Shown here one piece after another: positions 47,993-59,038 of a DNA stretch of 64,000 nucleotides. The notes beneath the pieces are model-generated. The model worked only from the letters and a program-made list of their open reading frames with translations, was not told the origin of the DNA and ran no database searches. Source of the stretch: Pontederia crassipes. Its lineage: Eukaryota > Streptophyta > Magnoliopsida > Commelinales > Pontederiaceae. A program made the translations under genes and the position numbers. The stretch's first letter is position 1; each line of letters opens with the position of its first letter. The DNA lies in assembly GCA_030549335.1 (NCBI GenBank), contig CM060189.1, positions 34,495,001 through 34,559,000 of the forward strand. The letters run 5' to 3'.

Positions 47993-48211
47993 AATATATT
48001 ATGAATCCTATGTTTGATCTTTATGTTTATTCGAACTCCGCCTATGTTTTATAGCCGGTCCCAAGCTCGGATAAAGGAGGAGGGTTGTGTTAGGCCCCGA
48101 CAGCCAGCGTAAAATTCTGTCGAATCTTATGAACATGGATCAACGAATTGGCGTCGTATGATCCATGTAGCCGACCCCACCTAGTGGGATAAGGCTTTAT
48201 TGTTGTTGTTG
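47993..48211 (+). mobile_element. RTE-type LINE 3' tail with copied host filler at its 5' end
   Basis: From about 48033 it carries the family 3' end (GAACTCCGCCTATG, GGATAAAGGAGGAGGGTTG, CCCCACCTAGTGGGATAAGG, TTGTTG tail). The TTTCCTTGC repeats at 47984-47992 and 48212-48220 are the target duplication. Between the duplication and the LINE sequence lie about 45 bp that are not LINE: 47991-48021 is an exact 31-bp copy of host DNA at 47845-47875, and 48026-48038 copies 47831-47843. This looks like template switching onto nearby host DNA at the 5' junction. Confidence 0.82.
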
Positions 48212-48220
48212 TTTCCTTGC

Positions 48221-49974
48221 GATGTTTATGAAATTAGAATATGAAAGTAACGCCGCCTAAAATTCGACAAGTGAATTGGGATCGAATTTTAGGAACATTA
48301 CACATACAAATAATCATACATATGTTTTCAGAACATATGCAGTAATTATATACGATAGCTAGAACAAAAAAAAAACATATTCAAACCGATAGAGGACGCA
48401 ATTGAGATTCATGACATTAACAATTTGATTTTAATTTGGTTGTATCTAAGTTAATCGTTCCCTTTTGGATGCTGTGCATATATTCTTATTTGCTTAATTA
48501 TTTGATTTATTTTAATATAAGTCTGCAACACGAACGAGTAGTCAGAGTAATTAATTTGTAAAAAAAACCCGTTTAACAATTTTTCTAGAGCACTTGTACC
48601 TTTGTTATCGACCAAGAAAAAAAGAGGCTTTATTTCTTTGACACAAAAAAAGTAGTTTGAGAGAATAAAGTAGCGTTGTCTCACACTCGTTAGGAATCGT
48701 GTGACATATTTGAATGTTTCTTGAAACTTTTTCCCTGGTAATAACTCGTAAGCTTTTTGGCTTTGAATAATTCTGGCTTTGTAAAAGGTTGATTTTACGA
48801 CTTATTAACGAAGAACACCAATGATATACAAATGTCATGAATCTTTCGCAATCATTCTTTTTTTTTTTGGAGAGGGAAAACCAAGTTTTGGTTTAACTTA
48901 TGGCTGGTATATAGCTAGGTATATAGTTTCTGACTTGAGCAAAGTTCGTTCTCACACAAGGGTGACTTGATTCCATATAATTGCTTCCAGAATCAATTCA
49001 AATTATACCCCTAAATCTAAAAAATAATGGAGATAGAAAAAGAAAGTGACTGCCCTGGAGGGTATCAGCCCTTAATTAATGCTACAAAAAAAAGTGACTA
49101 GTGTTATTAAGTAATCTTTATTCTATTTGGTTATAAAAAAATATTCTGTGGATTAGAAATGTTCTAAATTTGTTGGGTGAAGAATGAGATTGGAATATGA
49201 GATGAATAGTATTGGAACACTGTGATTATTTTTTAAAATGAATAATGAAAATTAATTTATTAAGTAATAAGCACTTGATATATAGATGAGAAAAATGAAA
49301 ACAAAAATATATGATTTGAGATGAGAGAGAGTAGATAAAAACTAAAAAAAGATCAAAAGAAATCAAAATATACTGAATAAATTCCGATAAAAAAAGTATA
49401 ACTAAAAAATTCTAAAAAAAAAATACTATGACGTTGAAAAAAATTGCTACAAACGAATGATGCCAAAGAAAATATATGGAATGAATTAAGGCTACTTATA
49501 TGGAACGAGTTAGGACAATACTCTATTTTTATAGATTAACTCTATCTATCAATCCTTGAGAATATCTATCAGTTAAATTAAGTGCTCGGTGAATGAAGTT
49601 TAATTGAATTTTCAGTTAAATTAAGTTTGTGAGGCCACTCGAGGATTCTGTCAATCTTCTAGTTTTTAATTGAGTGCTCGGTGACTTAAACTATGCTGAA
49701 AGCCTGACAATTATATATACATGCAAGAAGCAAACGTTTGGTAGGTTGGATGGTGTGATCACCATTATATAATGTCGTTTGTCCAAGCACAAATTATGTA
49801 CTTTTGACGAATGGTTCTGATGGCGATAAATAAACACGGCTAAATATGACAGCTAACCATCTTTTTTCAAACACAAATAAGGTCAAATCATACTATTCCA
49901 AGTCATACCACTCGCTCAACTTCATAAGTTCAACCTAACACTTAGGATTTGATAAAATAATTAGTACGTATTTG
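48221..49974. other. AT-rich intergenic, nothing recognised
   Basis: Short minus-strand frames at 48451-48838 have no domain and lie in AT-rich DNA. No element ends were identified. Confidence 0.5.
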
Positions 49975-50730
49975 CTAATCATATATGTGGTCTTAAATGA
50001 CAATAAATATTACATATATTGAATATACAAATATATATTATGTTGATTTTTTTTTTATCATAGACTTATTATAGAACAATATAGAAGTTTTGTCAATGAG
50101 AGTAGAACTCTTGACGTAGTCTCCAGTGGAGATATTAGGCACTCCTCGTTCCTATTAGTATGTTCTTTAGTTGCTAGCTTGTGGTGTCTAGAAAACGATC
50201 TAATTGGCAAGATGTTAATAATTAAGCACATACTTATCATTGAATCCAATTATGATTGTATTATTGTGTTGATTTTTTTCCACAGTGAACTAGGACACCT
50301 GAGAGGCGTGCCCGTATCTCTTCAATTTGCGAGCAAACTTTAGATTGTAACTTCAGTAGAGAAGGGGAAAATAATCTACCAAACGAGGTGAAGGCGTGGA
50401 GGCCATAAATGGTATTTTCTAATCATATATATATATATATGTATATATATATAGTGTCTTAAATGACAATATATATATTTAATACGCAAATATATTTTAT
50501 GATGATTTTGTTTCGTCATTGACTTATTATATAAAGAGTAAAAAATAAAGAGGTACACGAACTCGTGACCTCGTCTCATAGTGGAAAGGGGAGATACAGG
50601 GCACCTGAGAGGTGTGTCCCTATCTCTACCAATTGCAAGGAAACCTTCGGTTGTAACTTAGGTATAGAAGGGAAGAGGAATCGACCAAACGGTGAAGGCA
50701 TGGAGGCTGGCTATAAATGTGCACCTCGCT
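49975..50730 (+). promoter_or_regulatory. Tandemly duplicated promoter region of DIR3
   Basis: Two diverged copies lie head to tail: about 49975-50410 and 50418-50730. The best-matched parts are 50295-50408 and 50601-50719. They share ACCTGAGAGG-GTG-CC-TATCTCT, GGAAA/TAACTT stretches and a final GGTGAAGGC-TGGAGG. The downstream copy ends in a good TATA box (CTATAAATG), whereas the upstream copy has CCATAAATG. The upstream copy also has about 150 bp of extra DNA near 50150-50285. The downstream copy gained a TA microsatellite at about 50423-50453. Confidence 0.75.
50712..50718 (+). promoter_or_regulatory. TATA box of DIR3
   Basis: TATAAAT in CTGGCTATAAATGTGC. The run 50712-50718 ends 83 bp before the DIR3 ATG; it is inherited from the duplicated promoter. 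Confidence 0.68.
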
Positions 50731-50801
50731 CGTCTTTTTCTTTGAATCCATCTCCGCAACATACACATCTTGCATAATTTGCGTAAACATAGCAAGCTCA
50801 C

Positions 50802-51314
50802 ATGGCTTCCTCCGTTGCGTCGCTTGCTCTCTCGCTCCTGTACAGCAACCCTCGTGTTCTCCATTTGCTCGGGTGCTCACCCTCCTGTGAGCAACGACGG
50901 TGGCGGCATGACTCACTTGTACTTCTGAGAACTCGAGGTGCCAACCAGACGTCCTACGTGGACGCGAGCCTCCACCAGTTCCCCAACTCCACCTTCGGAG
51001 TCATACGTGTGTTCGACAACGCCATGACCGTCGGCCCGGAGCCGACCTCCCAGCTCCTCGGACGGGCGCAGGGAACCGTCGTCGGCACGTCGCTCGGTGT
51101 CGGTGCTGCCATGACGTCCATAAACTTCGTGCTCTCCGCCGCGGAGCACGAGGGGAGTTCTCTGGCGATTTTGGGGAGGTCGAGCGCTGATAGGGCCGTA
51201 AACGAACACGCCGCCGTCGGAGGCAGCGGGAAGTTTCGGATGGCGCGTGGCTATGCGCTCAGCCAAACGGACGTGTCTGTCGTCGTAGAGTTCAACTTCT
51301 ATGTATCTGCCTAA
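50802..51314 (+). pseudogene. Dirigent-like protein (DIR3), frameshifted N-terminus
   Basis: A third dirigent copy in the same orientation. The 170-codon frame from the ATG is open and ends normally. From residue 48 on it is family text: STFGVIRVFDNAMTVGPEP, LLGRAQGTVVG, SINFVLSAAEHEGSSLA, AAVGGSGKFRMARGYAL and VVEFNFYVSA. Residues about 12-47 are not dirigent-like. In the +1 frame, 50836-50925 reads a hydrophobic TLVFSICSGA and then PPVSNDGGGMTHLYF, the expected end of the signal peptide and first barrel strand, before a TGA at 50926-50928. Two opposing frameshifts (near 50826-50836 and 50926-50942) therefore scramble the signal peptide and first strand. The usual TEGKYNGS motif is SAAEHEGSS. 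The product would probably be neither secreted nor folded. Sequencing error is the alternative. Confidence 0.75.
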
Positions 51315-51430
51315 CGTCTATCAACTACTGGTTAACTTCTATTATATTATATTATATTATATTGCTAGACCCCACATTTTACCCAAGCAATATATATTTT
51401 TTATATTCACAATTACCAATTGGAAGTTGA

Positions 51431-51436
51431 AATAAA
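51431..51436 (+). terminator. Possible polyadenylation signal of DIR3
   Basis: AATAAA about 117 bp after the DIR3 stop, a spacing similar to DIR1 and DIR2. A (TTATA)n stretch at 51341-51363 precedes it. Confidence 0.4.
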
Positions 51437-52154
51437 CCAGAGGCAAAATATTGCATGATGTATGATTACTTGAGAAGCCAAACAATATTTTTTGTATTGT
51501 ATTTGTAATTTTAGTTATTATGAGTCCCCGAGAGATATTTATTTGTTGCGGAAGAAAAAGAAACTAAAGGAAAATAAAAGAAATTGTTGCGGAACAAGAT
51601 TGTTGTTGTGGTACTTAATCGTATATGAAAAGATTTTGGATTCAAATTTTATCAAGTCAAAGTTATGTACCTTCTTTGTCTTCGAATTTATATTTTCATC
51701 TATTAAACTTTTGGCCTACTTTTGTAGTTAGAAAAAGAATTTGCTAATTTATTGTAACAAAAAAGCTCAAATAAAACTCCAAATGTCCGACTTCTATCGT
51801 CAGAAATACGAAAGCGAAGCAAAATGTAAATTTTCTTCCATTTGTTAAATTTCAACCATGAAAACTCAGAGGAGCTTTCACATTCGTGATCTAGAATCAA
51901 TCCCATCTTTTTCTTTCTTATTTAATTTGAAGTTCCCTTTTTTTTTTTTGCTTCTACACTCACATTCCTCTTCTTTTGGTGATTTTTGTTGCTCCTTTGG
52001 TCTGGGCTATACCATATATTGAAGGAGAAAAAATTGAACGTGTACGGAGTGAGGAGAACACAGGACGAAAAAGGAATAGTCTAAGAAGAGCTCGATAAAA
52101 CATAATATTAGTGTATAATAGAATTGTTGTTATGGAAAAAATTTACTGAGGATA
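51437..52154. other. Intergenic, nothing recognised
   Basis: No gene or transposon end identified. Confidence 0.5.
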
Positions 52155-52898
52155 TAGGGGTGTTCACGGGTCTGGTTAGATTCTACCCTTGGACAAATCT
52201 GATCCGATCAGATTAATTGGGTCAAATCGGGCAAGCTCCTTTGGGGGTCAAATCCGATCCAATCCGACCCAGTTCAGATCGGATCGAGTTATCCGACCAT
52301 CAATTTTTTTTCTTATTATTTTTATATTTATTTTAAATTACAAAAAAGTTTTCGAACCAAATATTATTTTTGTATTTTAAATATTTTATTTAATTTTCTT
52401 AAAATTTTAAAACTAAATATAGGGCTAAGTTTAAATAAAAATAGAAAAAAAACTAAAAAATCGGGTCATTTGGTTGAGTTGCACTAAAAGAAAAATGCTT
52501 TTTTTTAGACAATTCCGTCCGTCAGAAAATCGAAGGAAACTGTCTGAAACTACCATTTCAGATAGGTTTACCGAAAGAGGGTGTCGCAAAACCATTTTTG
52601 ATGGCTCAAAAAAATCTTTCGAAAGTTTCGATGGTTGTAACCGTCGAGAAACTTCGGCGGTCGCAACTGTCGAAACATTCCGACGATGGCAATCATCGAA
52701 ACATTCCGGCGGCCGCAACTGTTGAAAGTTATGGCGGTCTCCACCGTCGAAACCATCGCAAAATCCTTCACAAATTGCAAAGGATATCTTTCCATCGAAA
52801 AATTTCCTTCGAAAAATCTCAATTTTCTTGTAGTGTTGGGATCGGGTTGGGTCGGGTCGTCGGGTTCACCGGGCCGACCCGACCTGGTGAACACCCTA
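52155..52898. mobile_element. Inverted-repeat (hAT-like) element, interrupted
   Basis: The left end TAGGGGTGTTCACGGGTC and right end ACCTGGTGAACACCCTA are imperfect inverted repeats. GGGTC/GATCCGA motifs lie just inside both. No 8-bp target duplication was found. Remove the 354-bp CACTA insert and about 390 bp remain, typical of a non-autonomous element. Confidence 0.58.
52482..52835. mobile_element. CACTA-derived MITE, 354 bp
   Basis: The left end CACTAAAAGAAAAATG and right end AATTTTCTTGTAGTG are CACTA terminal repeats. The target duplication TTG lies at 52479-52481 and 52836-52838. The interior is only CGACGG/CCGTCG-type subterminal motifs, closest to those at 31680-31950, with no coding DNA. 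It sits inside the older element at 52155-52898. Confidence 0.9.
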
Positions 52899-53061
52899 GT
52901 AGACATGTTTAGGACTTATTTTGATTTCCTTAAATGTTATCTTATGATTGAGATTAAATTTTCTTATGACTAGTTGAAGAAAAAGAGTAAACTAAGTTCT
53001 TACTATCATGTCTATGATTCGATTATATGCATGAATCATCGCCTATCAATGCTCAGTTATT

Positions 53062-53326
53062 TAGCATGCTTCTTAATGTGTCATGTAGAGATAATATAGT
53101 TCAAATATTTATTTTACTTTAATTTTTATACCTTTAGTTGCATGTTTATTAACTTAACTCATGGATCACACGAATTTTGAATTTTATAGCATTCTTCTTA
53201 ATGTGTCATGTAGAGAAATTTTATACATATTTAAATTATATTAAATATGTATTTTACTTTATTTTTTATACCTTTAGTTGCATGTTTATTAACTTAACTC
53301 ATGGATCACACGAATTTTGAATTTTT
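53062..53326. repeat. Tandem duplication, about 125-140 bp per copy
   Basis: Copy one starts at 53062 and copy two at 53187. Their last 60 bp (53125-53184 and 53265-53324) are identical apart from flanking bases. Copy two carries about 15 extra bases in its middle. AT-rich and non-coding. Confidence 0.88.
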
Positions 53327-54384
53327 CTACTTGATTTTTATAATTTATGAGAATCTCAATCTTTTACTGCAAATGACTAACTTTTTATAGCTTTTGTACA
53401 TTTGCAAGAATCTGAAATACCACTAATTCTCATGGGCAGAGATGTTTTGATAACAAGAGAGAAAAATAATGACAGTTAGAAGGATGCCACATAGGGGCAT
53501 TTCTACATATGATCCCACTTCTTCGCTTTAGACAGGTACTGACATATTAAAGGAGAAAAATACTGTCCACACTTGAAGATTTCCTTTTGTAGCTGTAGAA
53601 GGTTTCTAAAAGGATAAGAACATAGAAAAAGGATAAAATTGCTAGAGAAAAAGTGGAGGAACCCTATATGATATATAGAAAAGTGGTTGTTGCATTTCCT
53701 CTTTCTTTTTTCATCTTCTTTCTTTCTTTCTTTTTTTCTTTATCTTTAGAGGAGTTCGGCCATTACTACAAGGAGGGAAAGTTGAGAAGTCAAACAGAGC
53801 AACGTTGCCTTTGATTTTATTTTTTTGATTTTACATTTTTTTATGATTTGGATTGTAATGGAGTTTGTAATGGATATAAAGTTGAACATCTATGATTTTA
53901 TTTTTAAAACTTTGATTATGTATTGTTAAACAATCAGCTAAGCTAAAGAATGTTAGTTTCTGAAAGTTTTTTTTATTATGCATTAAAATTTGCAATTTGA
54001 TATCAATTTCGTTCTTGATATTTTTGAGTTTATGTGTGCATTCCTAATTTACATTATTATATGAGTTAAAATGTAATGTGTTGCGATTTCATTTGTGAGT
54101 GTCACTAGTGATGTGCATGATGTTATAGCTAAATTAAGTCACTTAAGTAATATAATAAAAGAAAGAGTAAAACATGTTGAACCATCAACATAATTATTAA
54201 TTAATTACCTAATCTTATAAATTAATTAGGGAGAAAAATATAGTTTTGAAAAGAGTTGTAATTATAAAAAAAATAGTGAAAATAATAACATAATATAATA
54301 TATTATAATACAATAGTGGTGCTTGAAGTTAGGCTTTAGAATGAAAATAAATCAGGATAAATATGAATAAAAAATAAAAAAATC

Positions 54385-54472
54385 AATTTTTTTTAATATG
54401 GATTAGAGTGTTCCTAAAATCTTAATCTAATTTTTTTTAATATGGATTAGAGTGTTCCTAAAATCTTAATCT
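54385..54472. repeat. Perfect 44-bp tandem duplication
   Basis: Two identical 44-bp units at 54385-54428 and 54429-54472, beginning with AATTTTTTTTAATATGG. Zero differences suggest recent slippage. Confidence 0.95.
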
Positions 54473-57309
54473 AATAAGATTAAATTTAAGTCTCCATAAC
54501 CTATTCAAGTGGATAAAACTATCTTAATTTAATAATAAATATGGTCTTCACACACTGGCATTCCATTAAATCAGATTAATATTAAGACACATTAAATTGG
54601 ATTCACTGCGTTATTAATCACTCCACAAATTAATATATATTAATAAACCACATATATCTAATTCTTCCATATACTAGTTTAGACCTATGTCAATTATTAA
54701 CTCTAAATAAAATTAGCTAAATTAGTCTCATGAATTATAAAAGTAAATACACCACAAACTGTTGTAGCCTAATTCATAAACCATATTAACTATTTCAAAA
54801 GCATTAAGACTAATTAATAATTGATCATAAAAATCTAAAATAATTAAAAATAGGATTCAAATAGTTTCCCTTCAATTAATAATCTTTTAAGACAAATAAT
54901 TTAAAAATATGAAGTTCATGCTAGAAATTTTGGAGAAACAAATCAATAATAAAATGGAAAAAATTACACCCAATTATGAAATATGTGTGCAAAATAATGA
55001 ACCACCAAGCTTTGGACAGGAACGTCCACCAGTCGCACTTTCTTCAACTGCAATATCTCTCCTCTCACGTCTACATAACACACAATAAAAATAACATAAA
55101 CTTCAAGGCAGCCTTGCAATAGGCAGCTTCAACACGAATTTATAGTTGTGATAGAGGCTTGAATTTCATCATCCGTAGATCAGACAATTGAGTTTAAAAT
55201 CCCTGCAATAAAATTAGTTTTTTTCTTAGATAAAATTTTCTTCGGCGTCACATTTTTCTCTCTTGGCAATTAAAAAAATGGCACGTCAAGCTCATGGTCG
55301 CGATGATCAACCAACTTAAATCAGATAAAATTTTAATACATCAAAGTTTAAGTCATCGACCAATAGGATGCAGCCACATGGTGAATTGACATGAGAAGTT
55401 TAAGTCTCCACGTTAATGCTCGTGAAAATCTCAGTTTGTGAGCAAAAGTTAAATATGATTTTATTAATTTACTTACCATTCATGCATCAAGGTTCTAATC
55501 ATTTAGAAAAACAAACATACAAAATTATCTAAAAAATATATGATGTGATTAACATACTATTTTAAAAATGTGGTAAAGACAATCAACATTCTGCGATGAG
55601 AGCTCTTCCTTACATTTGTAAGGTGCCAATTAGAAAATCATCATCCATTCACTTTGTCACTACAATAATTGAAAAAAATGTCATCATGCTATGTAAACAT
55701 AACAATTCTTGAAAAATGCGTTAATAGTACACTAGGTAAGTCTACAAAGAAACATGATACTTAATTTTCCACTAACAATATCTTTTTAGTACGTTTCTAG
55801 ACATGTACATGTCACACACCACTCAACAAAAATTGTTATCATGACTATCATACAAATTAGATGCCTTACTTCTATTTGGAGTACATATGTTTCATAATGT
55901 CAAACTTATTTCATTTTAAGTTTCATGAAACATGTCACATTCATAATTGACAAATATTTATGCATTCAAAGTAAACATTGCATAAACTACATATATGAAT
56001 ATATATTATGTACGCAAATAATCATACAATTCATTTACATATAAATGAATATTATTTGTTACACTCCTATAATTAACATAAGTATGACAATAGACATTCA
56101 AATAATTGTACAAATATTATCACATGTCTAACTCTACATTTATGTCACATAAGTCTCGATTATATACATAAATTCATATTATGCATGTCTTGTTAATTAA
56201 AAAATTATTGCATAAATTTTCATCACATAAAATCATGCAATTCATTTCATGTGTAATAAAAAACATACACGCACAAATTTCTATTTATAAAGTATATTTT
56301 ATCATAATTAATGTGCATATCTCACATGAAAATGTGACAAAAATAATTTGTGGATAACTGAATATAAATATATGAATTAATTACTCACAAATTTACATAA
56401 TACATATTTGTCTAATATGTAATAAAATTTCATTATGCACATATTCTTTCATAAAAAAATAAATTCTTATTACATAGTCCAAATCACAAAGTGAACTAAT
56501 AATATGCATATTTCAATTATCATGTCAATTTACATAAGTGTCACACTCGAATACACTTTAAGTAAATTTAACATAATTATGTGCATAAATATCTCAAATA
56601 TGGAAATCTAATTCATATTGTAATAATAACATATATGAATGAATATTTATTTAAAATTCATAATCATATATAATGCATGACAAAATAATATGACTACTTC
56701 ATGTACTAATAAATATGCATAATACCACTAATACACATAACATATGTCATACAATTTTTTAGAAAATTTATTCTAAAAATTTTCTTATTAACATTACATG
56801 ATCACTTCTTTTATAAAACAATTTATATTTTCATATTAATTCATCACATAATTATTCAAAAATACAAATTTCATAATAAATAATAACCTGATTATTTTGT
56901 ATTAAAACTAACTAAGCACGTAGCACTCATACTTAGAATTAAATGTGACATGATAATTTATAAGAATATCAATTACTATTAATTACACATAGTAACATGT
57001 CATAATATGCAAAATCCCATATTTTGTAGTACAAAATATGCATATTAAACATTCTGAAATTTTCAGAAAATCGTTCATAATTTTCTAACCAAATAATGTG
57101 CATAAATGACAAAAAATTATCATGACATAAAATAACTATAAAATTCATAGTAACATACAATGCATACAATTATGTCAAAAAATAAATCACACGTTATTAA
57201 GAAAATGTTTCAAAATTTTCTGTGTTCAAAAACATTTTCCTCAATTTTTAACTACATTTTCCCATATTTTCTAAATCTGATTGTTAAAAAAAATGATATT
57301 GTTCATCAT

Positions 57310-57460
57310 GCCTACGTATGGCCCAAAAAAATGCAGCGGGCCTCAGGCCCGCGCGCAATGGCGCATGGCGCAAAGCGGCAGCGGGACGCTGGCTCGCGCA
57401 TGCTGGCGCATTGCGCGCAGCGGCATCGGGAATGTAGCGACATGGGCCCGTGCTACTGTA
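57310..57460. other. GC-rich island in AT-rich DNA
   Basis: About 150 bp with GCGGGCCTCAGGCCCGCGCGC and several GGCGCATGGCGC-type motifs, flanked by very AT-rich DNA. Open frames across it are compositional. It could be the regulatory part of a retrotransposon or a captured fragment; unresolved. Confidence 0.45.
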
Positions 57461-57689
57461 GCGCTTCCTTTTTTTGTGTGTTTTTGCACAGTTCTAACTG
57501 TTTTTTTTTAAATGTTCGTTCGTTCGTCAGCAACTCAACGAAGCACAGATAAAAAATAAACGAATAGATTGCATGGAATAAATATTTCATTCACGTGCTT
57601 GTGCAACATCTGCATTGCCTGGTAACACTTCATGCATCGTTTGCAAAGAACATGTGTCTGGTAACACTAAGGCATACAACAAAATTAAC

Positions 57690-57960
57690 ATTTAAGAATT
57701 ATAACGTAGGGACCAATCATAATTGCATCCCTAAAAAATATGTATTCGGGACGAATGAAAAAGTGAATTCAAATTCCTCACATTTTTAGAGACAAAGATT
57801 TAATTTGTGTCTAAAATAAAAGTTACAAGGACCAATTAATACATTGGTGTCTAATAATTCTGCATAAACAGTCAGTTCAGGAACGACAATTTTGGTCCCG
57901 AAAAATTAAATTATAGGGACTAATTAATTTAAGTGGTCCCAAAAAATTTAATTTTTTCTA
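57690..57960. repeat. GGGACNAA-type subterminal-repeat-like array
   Basis: Recurring GGGACCAAT, GGGACGAAT, AGAGACAAA, AGGACCAAT, GGTCCCGAAAA, GGGACTAAT and GGTCCCAAAA phrases in both orientations. Such motifs form subterminal arrays in a second group of plant CACTA elements. No CACTA terminus was found next to it, so this is probably a remnant. Confidence 0.5.
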
Positions 57961-58089
57961 ATATGATTTCAGATGCCTCATCTTTTGATTACCTTTTTCT
58001 ACCCTAATTCCTGCACTCCCTCCCGAAAAATCTCTCCGACAACCGCAACGTGTGGCTCCCTCCGCTTCCTTCCTCTTGTAGAGGCCTCC

Positions 58090-58168
58090 CGTAGATCTTG
58101 AAGTCAACGGCGCCTTCCCGCCCGCCGATGAGGCCTTCTGCCGAAAGATCCTCTTCGCTTCCCTGGAG
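58090..58168 (+). other. Exon-like fragment with splice donor
   Basis: The frame VDLEVNGAFPPADEAFCRKI, followed by LFASLE, leads to a GA|GTGAGT consensus donor at 58168. The text looks like real protein and composition is GC-rich, but a stop lies just upstream in the same frame, no start is apparent and I do not recognise the family. It could be the first exon of a gene interrupted by the copia insertion at 59039, or a gene fragment carried by the adjacent repeat array. Confidence 0.4.
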
Positions 58169-58249
58169 TGAGTTTCATCATCACTCCTCTAGGCTTTATT
58201 TTGTTTTGTTTGTTTCCATCAGCACTTTCGTGGCCAATCTCACTACCTA

Positions 58250-58250
<1 letters not shown>

Positions 58251-58281
<31 letters not shown>
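58251..58281. repeat. (CT)n microsatellite
   Basis: About 31 bp of CT dinucleotide. Confidence 0.93.
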
Positions 58282-58285
<4 letters not shown>

Positions 58286-59038
58286 TCACTAGAAGGGGGG
58301 AATCGTGAGACCCCTGCTGCAGATCATTCCGCTTCCCTCTTGCTCTCCCTGATCATTCCGCTTCGTGCTTTTACTGTCTTTTTTTTGCCATTTTGGTGAG
58401 TATTTGTGGCTTTTCAGCATAGAGGCGAAGCAAAACCTTCTATGATCTCTTTTTCTGCGATTTTTTTTCAATTTGGAATGTGGGTCGATGAGAGTATTTT
58501 GCATCTTTTAGGATGCCATGGTTAATTTTGTGATGTTTATTTTGTGGTTCTTCTGCAATATTTTTGCATGCAATCTTTCTTAAGATCCTTCAGTTAATAT
58601 GTGGATCAGTTCAAATAAATGACAGACATTTGGCAATAAACGGAATAGAAGAAATATGAGATCATTTAAATGATTTGCCAATATAGTCAATGTATAGATG
58701 TACTATTTGGATTTCTGCATAATCTCTCTATTTTCCAATGTATAGATGTTCTTATAGAATTATCTGCAAGGAGTTTAGCTTTTCAGCTCCTACCTGTTAT
58801 GAAATGCATATCTGAAATGAAAATACCAAATGTTCACTTGAGCAGGATGGGGGTAATATGCAAGTGATTTGTGCACATTACATATCTGATATCAAGTTTG
58901 AACTCAGAATAATGTTGATATGCAGCTGCCTAAATCAACACACTCCTTGTTTATGTTGGGCTATCTTTGTATTTCTTTTAGAATTCTATTGGGCTATGCT
59001 TTCCTTGGGATTGATAGATATTTACACATGAACAAACT
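58282..59038. other. Unassigned DNA flanking the copia element
   Basis: AT-moderate, intron-like DNA with T-rich tracts; a CAATGTATAGATGT phrase occurs twice (near 58690 and 58740). No definite exon recognised. AAACT at 59034-59038 should be one copy of the copia target duplication; its partner lies beyond the window. Confidence 0.4.

Larger units (their letters stand above)
52899..57280. other. Long AT-rich tract, no recognised gene
   Basis: About 4.4 kb. Two exact or near-exact tandem duplications are listed separately. Short frames such as 56969-57169 on the minus strand have no domain. Confidence 0.5.

Noticed and set aside
48451..48838. Overlapping minus-strand frames of 77 codons
   Set aside because: AT-rich chance frames rich in Ile/Lys/Phe; no homology evident.
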